Of a stretch of DNA of 64,000 bases, positions 19,567 through 27,915 are shown piece by piece (positions within the stretch are counted from its first letter, which is position 1; each line of letters starts with the position of its first letter). Location: NCBI RefSeq assembly GCF_021271205.1, contig NZ_JAIWKS010000003.1:1-64000 (forward strand). Reading direction: 5' to 3'. The notes under the pieces are model-generated. The model did not search any database. It was given only the letters and a program-made list of their open reading frames with translations, and was not told the origin of the DNA. A program made the translations under genes and the position numbers. The DNA comes from Pseudomonas uvaldensis. GTDB lineage: Bacteria > Pseudomonadota > Gammaproteobacteria > Pseudomonadales > Pseudomonadaceae.

Positions 19567-20157
19567 ATGAAAAAAGTCCTGCTGCTCAACGGTGGTAAAC
19601 AGTTCGCTCATTCCGACGGTCGCTATAACGCCACACTCCACGAGACGGCGCTCAGTGTGCTGGACCGTGGCGGGCTGGACGTCAAAACCACCTTCATCGA
19701 TAGCGGCTACGACATCAAGGAAGAGGTTGCCAAGTTCCTCTGGGCCGACGTGATCATTTACCAGATGCCGGGCTGGTGGATGGGCGCGCCGTGGACCGTG
19801 AAAAAATACATCGACGAAGTCTTCACCGAAGGCCATGGCAGCCTCTACGCCAGCGACGGCCGCACCCGCTCCGATGCATCGCAGAAGTACGGCAGCGGTG
19901 GTCTGATCCAGGGCAAGCACTACATGTTGTCGCTGACCTGGAATGCGCCGCAGCAGGCCTTCGACGACCCGACCGACTTCTTCGAGGCCAAGGGTGTGGA
20001 CGCGGTGTACTTTCCGTTCCACAAGGCCAACCAGTTCCTGGGCATGACTGGCTTGCCGACCTTCCTGTGTGTGGACGTGATGAAGCGCCCGAACATCGAG
20101 GCCGATGTAGCGCGGTATGAGCAGCATTTGATCGAGGTGTTCGGTCTTTCGCGATAA
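19567..20157 (+). CDS. mdaB: NAD(P)H:quinone oxidoreductase, MdaB-like
   Basis: Flavodoxin-fold two-electron quinone reductase that protects against quinone redox cycling. 196 residues. It has the N-terminal FMN loop LLNGGKQFAHSDGRYN, then the MdaB-typical YQMPGWWMGAPWTVKKYIDEV near residues 63-83 and GKHYMLSLTWNAP near 115. I start at the ATG at 19567. An in-frame ATG at 19555 would add MRLP and cannot be ruled out. A LysR gene follows in the same direction after about 50 bases. Confidence 0.88.
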   Translation: MKKVLLLNGGKQFAHSDGRYNATLHETALSVLDRGGLDVKTTFIDSGYDIKEEVAKFLWADVIIYQMPGWWMGAPWTVKKYIDEVFTEGHGSLYASDGRTRSDASQKYGSGGLIQGKHYMLSLTWNAPQQAFDDPTDFFEAKGVDAVYFPFHKANQFLGMTGLPTFLCVDVMKRPNIEADVARYEQHLIEVFGLSR

Positions 20158-20208
20158 CCGGGCTACTATCGGGACGCCATGGCATGTGCGTTTGATAAGG
20201 GGACACTG

Positions 20209-21111
20209 GTGAAGGCCAGATCCGATGAGTTGCAGATTTTCGTCTGTGTGATCGAGTGCGGTTCGATTTCCGCTGCCGCAGAACAGGTCGGGCAGACGCC
20301 GTCTGCGGTCAGCCGCACCCTGTCGCGCCTGGAGGCCAAGCTCGATACTACCCTGATCAACCGCACCACGCGGCGCATGGACCTGACGGAGGAGGGCAAG
20401 TACTTCTTCGAGCAGGCCAAAGGGATTCTCGACCAGATGGAGGCGCTGGAAGAGCGCCTGTCGTCCCGCCAGCAAAAGCCGGCCGGGCGGTTACGGATCA
20501 ACGCCGCGTCGCCATTCATGCTGCATGCCATCGTTCCGCACGTCGAGGAGTTCCGGGCGCTCTACCCGGACATCCAGCTCGAACTCAACAGCAACGACCT
20601 GATCATCGACCTGCTGGAACAAAGCACGGACATCGCCATTCGCATCGGCACCCTCACCGACTCGACGTTACATGCCCGTCCCCTGGGTTGCAGCCCGTTG
20701 CACATTCTGGCCAGCCCCGCCTACTTGAAGCGGCACGGCACGCCGTCAAGCGTCGCCGAGCTGGCGAAGCATGCCCTGCTGGGATTCGCCCAGAACGATG
20801 GCCTCAATCAATGGCCTCTACGCCATCTTCACGGCGATCGCTGGCCGATCCAGCCGGCCATCAGCGCTTCCAGCGGCGAGACGGTGCGCCAGTTGGCACT
20901 GGCGGGGCAGGGGATCGCCTGCTTGTCGGACTTCATGACCCGCGAAGACATTCGGGCCGGCCGGCTGAAGGTGCTGCTGGCCGAGGCCAACAGTGGCTAT
21001 CGCCAGCCGATCAACGCCGTCTACTACCGCAACTCTCAACTGGCGTTGCGAATCCAGTGCTTCCTCGACTTCATCCAGGGCAAGCTTGCGGACTACGCCT
21101 CGCGGCCATAG
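20209..21111 (+). CDS. LysR-family transcriptional regulator
   Basis: About 300 residues. The DNA-binding domain starts KARSDELQIFVCVIECGSIS with the recognition region AEQVGQTPSAVSRTLSRLE, and a substrate-binding domain follows. The GTG at 20209 has AAGGGG 6-10 bases upstream and gives the usual LysR N-terminus. The ATG at 20179 adds ten residues. Co-directional with mdaB and therefore possibly co-transcribed with it. This kind of LysR protein often controls an adjacent oxidoreductase. Confidence 0.85.
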   Translation: MKARSDELQIFVCVIECGSISAAAEQVGQTPSAVSRTLSRLEAKLDTTLINRTTRRMDLTEEGKYFFEQAKGILDQMEALEERLSSRQQKPAGRLRINAASPFMLHAIVPHVEEFRALYPDIQLELNSNDLIIDLLEQSTDIAIRIGTLTDSTLHARPLGCSPLHILASPAYLKRHGTPSSVAELAKHALLGFAQNDGLNQWPLRHLHGDRWPIQPAISASSGETVRQLALAGQGIACLSDFMTREDIRAGRLKVLLAEANSGYRQPINAVYYRNSQLALRIQCFLDFIQGKLADYASRP

Positions 21112-21130
21112 CCCGTCACTGTGGGGGGCT

Positions 21131-22576
21131 TCAGTCGTGGTGCACGCCTGCGCGCTTGAGCATTTGCTTGCAGCGCTCGGACAAGTGGAACACCCGCAGG
21201 TGCTTGCCGGCCTTGCCATAGCGCTCGCGCAGGGTTTTCAGCGCGGCGATGGCCGAGTAATCGACGAAGCGCAAGTGACGGCAATCCAGCGTGACCAGGG
21301 ACGGATCGTTGGCCGGGTCGAACTGGTTGAGGAACGGCGTTGTGGAGGCGAAGAACAGCGTGCCATGCAAGCGATACAGTTTGCTGCCGTCCGCTTCCAG
21401 ATAGGTGTCGGCGTATAACTCGCGGGCCTGCTGCCAGGCGAAGTTGAGCGCCGCGATGATGATCCCGCACAACACGGCGACGGCGAGGTCGGTGAACACG
21501 GTGATGATGGTCACCGCGACGATCACCAGCACATCGTTCTTGGGCACCTTGTTGATCACCCGCAGCGAGGCCCAGGCAAAAGTCTGCTGCGCTACGACAA
21601 ACATCACCCCCACCAGTGCGGCGAGGGGGATGCGTTCGATCAAGGGCGACAGGAACAGGATGAACAGCAGCACCATCACCCCGGCCACCACGCCGGAGAG
21701 GCGGCCACGACCGCCAGAGCTGAGGTTGATCACCGTCTGGCCGATCATGGCGCAGCCGCCCATGCCGCCGAACAGACCGGACGCGATATTCGCCGCGCCG
21801 AGGGCGACACACTCGCGGTCCGGATAACCGCGGCTTTCGGTGATTTCATCGGTGAGGTTCAAGGTCAGCAGGGTTTCCAGCAAGCCGACCATCGCCATGA
21901 TCACAGCGTAAGGCGCCACGATTCGCAGGGTGTCCAGGTTCCAGGAAAGGTCCGGCAAGGCAAAGACCGGCAGGCCGCCGGCGATGTGTGCCATGTCGCC
22001 CAGCGTCCGAGTAGGCAGGCCCAGCAGGTAGACCGCCACACCGACACCCAGGATCGCCACCAGGGCCGGCGGCACGGTGCGGGTCAGGCGCGGCAGCAGA
22101 TAGACGATGGCCATGGTCACGGCCACCAGGCCCGTCATCCAGTACAGCGGAGCGCCGCTCAGCCAAGCGTCGGCGTTTTTGAAATGTTCCAGTTGGGCCA
22201 ACGCAATGACGATTGCCAGGCCGTTGACGAAGCCGAGCATCACCGGGTGCGGCACCATGCGTACCAGCTTGCCCAGCCGCAACAGCCCGAACGCCAGCAT
22301 GATCAAGCCGCTCAACAGCACGGTGGCCAACAGGTACTGCACGCCGTGTTGCACCACCAGCGCGACGATCACCACCGCCATCGATCCCGCCGCGCCGGAC
22401 ACCATGCCCGGCCGTCCGCCGAACAGCGCCGTCAGCGTGCAGAGAATGAAAGCGCCATACAACCCCATCAACGGGTTGAGGTGCGCCACCAGGGCGAAGG
22501 CAATGCACTCGGGGAGCAAGGCGAAGGACGTGGTGAGGCCGGCGAGGGCGTCGGCGCGAAGACGTGCTGGTTTCAT
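21131..22576 (-). CDS. SulP-family anion transporter with C-terminal STAS domain
   Basis: 481 residues: ten or more hydrophobic helices from near residue 10 to about 365, then a cytoplasmic STAS domain (VTLDCRHLRFVDYSAIAALKTL near 415-436). Bacterial SulP proteins carry bicarbonate, sulfate or dicarboxylates. No carbonic anhydrase lies next to it, so the substrate is open. The start at 22576 places the SulP core (ALLPECIAFALV) at its normal distance from the N-terminus. The open frame extends to 22756, but those 60 residues look non-coding. Convergent with the LysR gene, with only about 19 bases between. Confidence 0.88.
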   Translation of the reverse strand: MKPARLRADALAGLTTSFALLPECIAFALVAHLNPLMGLYGAFILCTLTALFGGRPGMVSGAAGSMAVVIVALVVQHGVQYLLATVLLSGLIMLAFGLLRLGKLVRMVPHPVMLGFVNGLAIVIALAQLEHFKNADAWLSGAPLYWMTGLVAVTMAIVYLLPRLTRTVPPALVAILGVGVAVYLLGLPTRTLGDMAHIAGGLPVFALPDLSWNLDTLRIVAPYAVIMAMVGLLETLLTLNLTDEITESRGYPDRECVALGAANIASGLFGGMGGCAMIGQTVINLSSGGRGRLSGVVAGVMVLLFILFLSPLIERIPLAALVGVMFVVAQQTFAWASLRVINKVPKNDVLVIVAVTIITVFTDLAVAVLCGIIIAALNFAWQQARELYADTYLEADGSKLYRLHGTLFFASTTPFLNQFDPANDPSLVTLDCRHLRFVDYSAIAALKTLRERYGKAGKHLRVFHLSERCKQMLKRAGVHHD

Positions 22577-22925
22577 GAATGACCTGATTGGGCGCCGGTT
22601 GAAGAACGGCTGCCGGAGAAGTGTGCAAAAACAGGGGGGCGATGGTACGGATTTGAAGGTGAGGCGGCCAGCGGTTGGGCGGTTGTTTCGATGATTGGCG
22701 AACGGTCGGTTCATGGGGCTGCTTCGCAGATCAGTGGGGATAAATCCCCTTGTCACCGAATGTGAAAGTTTCTTGGCGGATTTTCATGGATGCCGTTCTG
22801 GCATTGCCATCAGCGACATTCCTTACCCAGGCACGAAAATTACTTTCAGTACGTTTGAAAAACGCTCGTCGAGATGATTTATGAGTTTCACAACTCATAG
22901 ACGTGACCCGCTCGAGGAGTACCGC
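22577..22925. other. Intergenic control region between sulP and the gntP operon
   Basis: No gene is supported here. The stretch holds the divergent promoters of the SulP and GntP genes. Palindromes visible: GGGGATAAATCCCC at 22736-22749, GAAA-N5-TTTC at 22835-22847, and a seven-base inverted repeat at 22881-22898. RpiR-family proteins often bind short inverted repeats such as GAAA/TTTC, so these are candidate operators for the regulator encoded in the operon. Confidence 0.4.
22881..22898 (+). promoter_or_regulatory. Inverted repeat just upstream of gntP (candidate operator)
   Basis: ATGAGTT and AACTCAT are separated by TCAC, a perfect seven-base inverted repeat 27 bases before the gntP start and just before its ribosome-binding site. 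It could be an operator or an mRNA hairpin. The assignment to the RpiR regulator two genes along is inference. Confidence 0.35.
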
Positions 22926-24275
22926 ATGGCACCTGCTTTCGGTTATTGGCTCTTGGTCTACGCAGCCATCGCCATCATTGCGTTGATTGTACTGATCGCC
23001 CGTTATCGCCTTAACCCGTTCATCGTGATCACGCTGGTGTCCATCGGCCTTGCGCTGCTGGCCGGAATGCCGCCGGCGGGGGTGGTCGGGGCTTACGAGG
23101 CGGGCGTTGGCAAGACGCTGGGGCACATCGCGTTGGTGGTGGCCTTGGGTACGATGCTCGGCAAGATGATGGCCGAGTCCGGCGGGGCGGAGCGCATGGC
23201 ACAGACGCTGATCGAGCGTTTCGGCGAGCGCAACGCCCACTGGGCAATGGTCTGCATCGCCTTCCTGGTGGGGCTGCCGTTGTTTTTCGAAGTGGGTTTC
23301 GTGTTGCTGGTGCCCATCGCGTTCACCGTGGCCCGACGTGTCGGCGTATCGATCCTGATGGTGGGGCTGCCCATGGTCGCGGGACTGTCGGTGGTCCATG
23401 CCCTGGTGCCGCCGCATCCGGCGGCGATGCTGGCGGTGCAGGCGTTCCAGGCCTTGGTGGGGCAGACGTTGCTGTACGCAATCCTGATCGGCATTCCCAG
23501 TGCGATCATCGCCGGTCCGCTCTACGCCATGTTCATCGTGCCCCGTATCCAACTGCCAGCCGAGAATCCGCTGGAGCGGCAGTTTCTCGACCGCGAGCCT
23601 CGGGCCCGGTTGCCAGGGTTCGGTATCACCCTGGGGACCATTTTGCTGCCGGTGGTCCTGATGCTCATCGGCGGTTGGGCCAACCTGATCTCCACGCCAG
23701 GGAGCGGTTTCAACCAGTTTCTGCAGTTTATCGGCAACTCGGTGATCGCTTTGCTGCTGGCAACCATCCTCAGCTTCTGGACCCTCGGCCTGGCGCAAGG
23801 CTTCAACCGGGACTCGATCCTCAAGTTCACCAACGAATGCCTGGCCCCGACTGCCAGCATCACCCTGCTGGTGGGCGCCGGTGGCGGGTTGAACCGGATC
23901 CTGGTGGATGCTGGCGTCACCCAGCAGATCGTTGGGCTGGCCCAGGAATTCCAGCTGTCTCCACTGGTCATGGGCTGGTTGTTCGCTGCGTTGATGCGCG
24001 TCGCCACCGGTTCGGCCACGGTGGCGATGACCACCGCATCGGGCATCGTGGCGCCCGTGGCGATAGGCCTGGGGTATCCTCATCCTGAACTGTTGGTACT
24101 GGCCACCGGGGCCGGCTCGGTGATCTTTTCCCACGTCAATGACGGTGGCTTCTGGCTGATCAAGGAATACTTCAATATGACCGTCGCACAAACCTTCAAG
24201 ACCTGGACCGTGCTGGAAACGCTGATCTCCCTGGTGGCGTTCGGTCTGACTCTGGGCCTTGCATACGTGCTCTGA
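22926..24275 (+). CDS. GntP-family permease (gluconate:H+ symporter family)
   Basis: Inner-membrane carrier of 449 residues with about 12 hydrophobic segments. GntP-family signatures include GLPLFFEVGFVLLVPIAFTVARR near residues 116-138 and LSVVHALVPPHPAAMLA near 156-172. Members carry gluconate, other sugar acids or small organic acids. The partner genes encode an RpiR regulator and a D-aminoacylase, so the substrate may be a D-amino acid or N-acyl derivative rather than gluconate (inference). The start at 22926 follows GAGGAG. An upstream ATG at 22881 lies within an inverted repeat and is less likely. Confidence 0.88.
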   Translation: MAPAFGYWLLVYAAIAIIALIVLIARYRLNPFIVITLVSIGLALLAGMPPAGVVGAYEAGVGKTLGHIALVVALGTMLGKMMAESGGAERMAQTLIERFGERNAHWAMVCIAFLVGLPLFFEVGFVLLVPIAFTVARRVGVSILMVGLPMVAGLSVVHALVPPHPAAMLAVQAFQALVGQTLLYAILIGIPSAIIAGPLYAMFIVPRIQLPAENPLERQFLDREPRARLPGFGITLGTILLPVVLMLIGGWANLISTPGSGFNQFLQFIGNSVIALLLATILSFWTLGLAQGFNRDSILKFTNECLAPTASITLLVGAGGGLNRILVDAGVTQQIVGLAQEFQLSPLVMGWLFAALMRVATGSATVAMTTASGIVAPVAIGLGYPHPELLVLATGAGSVIFSHVNDGGFWLIKEYFNMTVAQTFKTWTVLETLISLVAFGLTLGLAYVL

Positions 24276-24302
24276 TCGCCGCGCCATTACACAGGAGTCG
24301 TC

Positions 24303-25163
24303 ATGGACATCCTCTACCAGATCCGCTCGCGCCAGGATTTCTTCAGCGCCGGCGAAGGACGGATCGCCCGCCTGATGCTCGATGACGTAGGCTTCGCCGC
24401 GTCCGCCAGCCTCGAAGAACTGGCCCAGCGTGCCGAAGTCAGCAGCGCCACGCTGTCGCGTTTTGCCCGTACGGTCGGCTGCCGGGACCTGCGGGACTTG
24501 CGCCTGCAACTGGCCCAGGCCAGCGGCGTCGGCAGCCGGTTTCTCGACCCGGCCGGCGCGCCGGAGCAGTCGGCGTTCTATGGGCAGATCGTCGGCGACA
24601 TCGAGTCGACCCTGCGCCAACACCTGTCGGCATTCGAAGAGTCGCGATTCAGCGATGCCGTGCGGCTGCTCGGCAAAGCGCGGATGATCCATGCATTCGG
24701 GCTGGGTGGCTGGTCGGCCTTGTGCAGTGAGGAACTCCAGGTGCGGCTGGTGCGTTTTGGCTATCCGATTGCCGCGTGTCGCGACCCGGTGATGATGCGC
24801 ATCACGGCGACTTCGCTGAGTGAGGAACACCTGGTCATCGCCTGTTCGCTCACCGGCATTACCCCGGAATTGCTGGCGGCCGTCGAGGTGGCGCGCAGCT
24901 ACGGTGCGGCGATCCTGGCCATTACCCGTGCCGACTCGCCCCTGGCCGGGCTGGCGGATGTGGTGCTGCCCCTGCAAGGCGCCGAAACCTCGTTCATCTA
25001 CAAACCCACGGCGGCCCGCTACGGCATGCTGTTGGCGATCGATGTGCTCGCCACCGAGCTTGCCCTGGCTCATCCCGAAGACAATCAAGAGCGTCTGCGG
25101 CGGGTCAAGCTCGCCCTCGACGATTACCGAGGCGGCGACGACGATCTGCCGCTGGGAGACTGA
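24303..25163 (+). CDS. RpiR-family transcriptional regulator (HTH + SIS domain)
   Basis: 286 residues. An N-terminal RpiR helix-turn-helix (SLEELAQRAEVSSATLSRFARTVGC near residues 35-59) is followed by a C-terminal SIS domain (near 115-250; IHAFGLGGWSALCSEEL, VIACSLTGITPELLAAV) that normally binds phosphosugars or related ligands. It lies 27 bases after gntP and one base before the D-aminoacylase start, so it is co-transcribed with both and probably controls the operon. AGGAG precedes the ATG. Confidence 0.9.
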   Translation: MDILYQIRSRQDFFSAGEGRIARLMLDDVGFAASASLEELAQRAEVSSATLSRFARTVGCRDLRDLRLQLAQASGVGSRFLDPAGAPEQSAFYGQIVGDIESTLRQHLSAFEESRFSDAVRLLGKARMIHAFGLGGWSALCSEELQVRLVRFGYPIAACRDPVMMRITATSLSEEHLVIACSLTGITPELLAAVEVARSYGAAILAITRADSPLAGLADVVLPLQGAETSFIYKPTAARYGMLLAIDVLATELALAHPEDNQERLRRVKLALDDYRGGDDDLPLGD

Positions 25164-25164
25164 G

Positions 25165-26643
25165 ATGTTGTACGACACGCTGATTCGCAATGCCCTGGTG
25201 ATCGACGGCAGTGACACCCCTGGTTACGTCGCCGACGTGGCGATTCGCGCCGGCCGTATCGAGCGCATTGGCGCCTTGCATGATGCGCAGGCCATCGAGG
25301 AGGTGGACGCCGCCGGCCGCGTGCTGGCGCCGGGCTTCATCGATGTCCATACCCACGACGACACGGTGGTGATCCGCCAACCGCAGATGCTGCCCAAACT
25401 GAGTCAAGGCGTGACCACCGTCATCGTCGGCAACTGTGGCATCAGTGCATCACCGGTCACCTTGCGGGGCGAGCCGCCGGATCCGATGAACCTGCTCGGC
25501 CCGGCCGAGGCGTTCGCCTACCCGAGCTTCGGCCATTATCGTTCGGCGGTAGAGGCCGCCACGCCAGCGGTCAACGTGGCGGCACTGGTGGGGCATACCG
25601 CGCTGCGCAGTAACCACATGGACGATCTGTTGCGTACGGCCAGCGTGGGAGAAATCGCTGCCATGCGTCGGCAACTGCGCGAAAGTCTGGAGGCCGGTGC
25701 GCTGGGCTTGTCCACCGGCCTGGCCTACGCCAACGCCTTCTCGGCCTCCACCGACGAAGTCATGCAGTTGGCCGAGGAGTTGAGCGCATTCGGCGGGGTC
25801 TACACCACTCACCTGCGCAGCGAATTCGAACCGGTGCTCGAAGCCATGGACGAAGCCTTCCAGATTGGCCGTCAGGCGAAGAGCCCAGTGATCATTTCCC
25901 ACCTCAAATGCGCCGGCGCCGGTAACTGGGGGCGTAGCCCACAGGTGCTCGCCGCCCTGGAAAATGCCGCCAGTACCCATCCCGTTGGTTGTGACTGTTA
26001 TCCCTACGCTGCCAGCTCTTCGACGCTCGATCTCAAGCAGGTGACCGACGCCCATCCCATCACCATCACCTGGTCGACACCTCATCCACGCATGGGCGGG
26101 CGCGACCTGGCAGAGATCGCTGTCGAATGGGACGTGTCGCTGCTGGAGGCGGCCCGTCGCCTGCAACCGGCCGGTGCGGTGTATTACGGCATGAACGAAG
26201 GTGATGTACGCCGGATCCTGGCTCATCCGCTGTCCATGGTGGGCTCCGACGGGTTGCCCGAAGATCCGTTTCCGCACCCGCGCTTGTGGGGCGCCTTCCC
26301 ACGGGTGTTGGGACATTTCAGTCGCGACGTCGGGCTTTTTCCGTTGCACACCGCCGTGCACAAGATGACCGGTCTTTCAGCGGCGCGTTTCGGCCTGAAG
26401 GCACGCGGCGAAATCCGTGAAGGACATTGGGCGGACCTGGTGTTGTTCGATCCACAGACCGTTCGCGACGTCGCCGATTTCATCGAACCGCAACGGGCTG
26501 CCGAAGGTATCGACAGGGTGTGGGTCAATGGTGTCCTGAGTTATCTCGAAGGGCAGGCAAACGGACGTCGAGAAGGGCGGTTCCTGGCGCGCGAGGGCGA
26601 TCTGCGCTTGGGATTCAGCCCATCGGGTGGCGTAAGTGGCTGA
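25165..26643 (+). CDS. N-acyl-D-amino-acid deacylase (D-aminoacylase)
   Basis: Amidohydrolase-superfamily enzyme releasing free D-amino acids from N-acyl-D-amino acids. 492 residues, the usual length. Metal ligands sit in FIDVHTHDD near residues 60-68 and the second-metal cysteine motif is GNCGISASPV near 92-101. ISHLKCAGAGNWG near 247-259 and SDGLPEDPFPHPR near 361-373 complete the active site. The start at 25165 follows GGGAGA. A much longer open frame reaching back to 24820 is only an overlap with the regulator gene. Last gene of the gntP-rpiR-deacylase operon. Confidence 0.92.
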   Translation: MLYDTLIRNALVIDGSDTPGYVADVAIRAGRIERIGALHDAQAIEEVDAAGRVLAPGFIDVHTHDDTVVIRQPQMLPKLSQGVTTVIVGNCGISASPVTLRGEPPDPMNLLGPAEAFAYPSFGHYRSAVEAATPAVNVAALVGHTALRSNHMDDLLRTASVGEIAAMRRQLRESLEAGALGLSTGLAYANAFSASTDEVMQLAEELSAFGGVYTTHLRSEFEPVLEAMDEAFQIGRQAKSPVIISHLKCAGAGNWGRSPQVLAALENAASTHPVGCDCYPYAASSSTLDLKQVTDAHPITITWSTPHPRMGGRDLAEIAVEWDVSLLEAARRLQPAGAVYYGMNEGDVRRILAHPLSMVGSDGLPEDPFPHPRLWGAFPRVLGHFSRDVGLFPLHTAVHKMTGLSAARFGLKARGEIREGHWADLVLFDPQTVRDVADFIEPQRAAEGIDRVWVNGVLSYLEGQANGRREGRFLAREGDLRLGFSPSGGVSG

Positions 26644-26759
26644 TATCGTTTTGATTGGCGTCACAATAATGGCACTGCGACACTAAAGAAGCCGGAGCCA
26701 AGGCCGAAGCACTGGGGTCAACCCACCTAGACTGGGCCTATTCAGCCAGGGAGCACCCC

Positions 26760-27128
26760 ATGAGCTTTGGTAAAACCACCCCGATCCTGCGGATCTTCGA
26801 TGAAGCCAAGGCACTGGCGTTCTATGTCGACTTCCTGGGCTTTACCGTCGATTGGCAACACCGCTTCGGGGACGACTTCCCGCTGTACCTGCAAGTCTCC
26901 CGCGGCGAATGCGTGCTCCACCTGAGCGAGCACCACGGCGATTGCACACCGGGCTCGGCGCTGCGCATCGAAACCGACGAACTGGAAGCCTTCCAGGCGC
27001 AACTGCTCACCCGCCAATACCCCTTCGCCCGCCCGCAGATCCAGGCAATGCCGTGGGGCAGCCAGGACATGACGGTGATTGATCCCTTTGGGAATCGGTT
27101 GGTGTTTACCAATGGGATTTGTGTGTAA
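26760..27128 (+). CDS. Glyoxalase-superfamily protein (VOC fold)
   Basis: 122 residues with the vicinal-oxygen-chelate pattern PILRIFDEAKALAFYVDFLGFTVDW at the N-terminus and MTVIDPFGNRLVF near the C-terminus. Family members include bleomycin-binding proteins and small lyases or dioxygenases. No specific reaction can be assigned. AGGGAG precedes the ATG. Stand-alone gene. Confidence 0.85.
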   Translation: MSFGKTTPILRIFDEAKALAFYVDFLGFTVDWQHRFGDDFPLYLQVSRGECVLHLSEHHGDCTPGSALRIETDELEAFQAQLLTRQYPFARPQIQAMPWGSQDMTVIDPFGNRLVFTNGICV

Positions 27129-27200
27129 AGAGAGCTGGACAAGCTAACCGGTCATGCCTTAGCTTGAAATCAATGATTTCATTGATTGCGAGAGGCAAAT

Positions 27201-27446
27201 ATGGCCAGCATCACTATTCGTAACCTTGATGACCAAGTCAAAGAGCAGCTACGCATTGCTGCGGCTCACAATGGACGCTCCATGGAGGAGGAGGCGCGCC
27301 TGATTTTAGGACGTGCTTTAGCGCCAATAAGCCCAGCGGGTGGGCTGGGAAGCCGTATCCGAAACAGGTTCGGTAAGTTGGGGGGCGTCGAGTTGGAGCT
27401 GCCTTCGCGTGGCGAAAAAGCCCGTGCGGTGGATCTGTCTGAATGA
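27201..27446 (+). CDS. fitA: FitA-like antitoxin (ribbon-helix-helix)
   Basis: An 81-residue DNA-binding antitoxin. The ribbon-helix-helix start is MASITIRNLDDQVKEQLRIAAA, followed by HNGRSMEEEARLILGRAL, the FitA/StbC pattern. The tail wraps the PIN toxin. The ATG at 27201 follows GAGAGG; an upstream in-frame start at 27186 is less likely. The stop overlaps the toxin start as ATGA, giving coupled expression and probable autorepression by the complex. Confidence 0.88.
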   Translation: MASITIRNLDDQVKEQLRIAAAHNGRSMEEEARLILGRALAPISPAGGLGSRIRNRFGKLGGVELELPSRGEKARAVDLSE

Positions 27447-27862
27447 TAGTGCTCGATACGAATGTTATCTCGGAGTTCATGCGTGCGGAGCCGGATGGGA
27501 ATGTGCTCGCCTGGATCGATTCGCAGCCTGCGATAGATCTGGTAATCAGCGCTATCACTGTGGCGGAGATTCTGCATGGCATTGCTCGATTGCCTTTCGG
27601 CAAGCGTAAGCAGAAGCTTGAATCTCACGCGATGGCAATGTTCGAAGAAGATTTTGCCGACAGAATTCTGCCTTTCGACGCCCATGCCGCAGTTGAATAC
27701 GCAGCCATTGTTGCATTATGTGAGGCTAAGGGGAGGGCAGCGGGTATGGCAGATGCGCAAATTGCCGCCATTTGCCGAGTTCATGGAGCTCCCATTGCGA
27801 CACGTAATACCAAGGACTTTGAGTTTCCAGGAATTGAAATAATCAATCCCTGGAAACCATGA
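27443..27862 (+). CDS. fitB: FitB-like PIN-domain toxin (type II TA)
   Basis: A 139-residue PIN ribonuclease of the VapC/FitB type. The acidic residues of the metal site are all present: D5 (VLDTNVISE), E42 (VAEILHG), D104 (GMADAQIAA) and D125 (RNTKDFE). It cleaves RNA when not bound by the antitoxin. It overlaps fitA by four bases. The C-terminus IINPW matches the family ending. Confidence 0.9.
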   Translation: MIVLDTNVISEFMRAEPDGNVLAWIDSQPAIDLVISAITVAEILHGIARLPFGKRKQKLESHAMAMFEEDFADRILPFDAHAAVEYAAIVALCEAKGRAAGMADAQIAAICRVHGAPIATRNTKDFEFPGIEIINPWKP

Positions 27863-27878
27863 GACGCGAGTTCGGGTA

Positions 27879-27908
27879 AAGCGCCTCTCCCTCGGGAAAT
27901 GGGCGCTT
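27879..27908. terminator. Bidirectional hairpin between fitB and the chemoreceptor gene
   Basis: AAGCGCC pairs with GGCGCTT, with an inner TCCC/GGGA stem, between two convergent genes. There is no long T run on either side, so termination is probable from position rather than from a perfect intrinsic signal. Confidence 0.45.
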
Positions 27909-27915
27909 GTCATGA

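Noticed and set aside
24820..25164. N-terminal extension of the D-aminoacylase frame
   Set aside because: The extension overlaps the RpiR gene in another phase and is arginine-tryptophan-rich shadow sequence; the enzyme starts at the ATG at 25165.
22731..25217. 828-codon minus-strand frame opposite the gntP, rpiR and deacylase genes
   Set aside because: Histidine-, glutamine- and arginine-rich shadow translation with no domain; all three sense genes are clear families.
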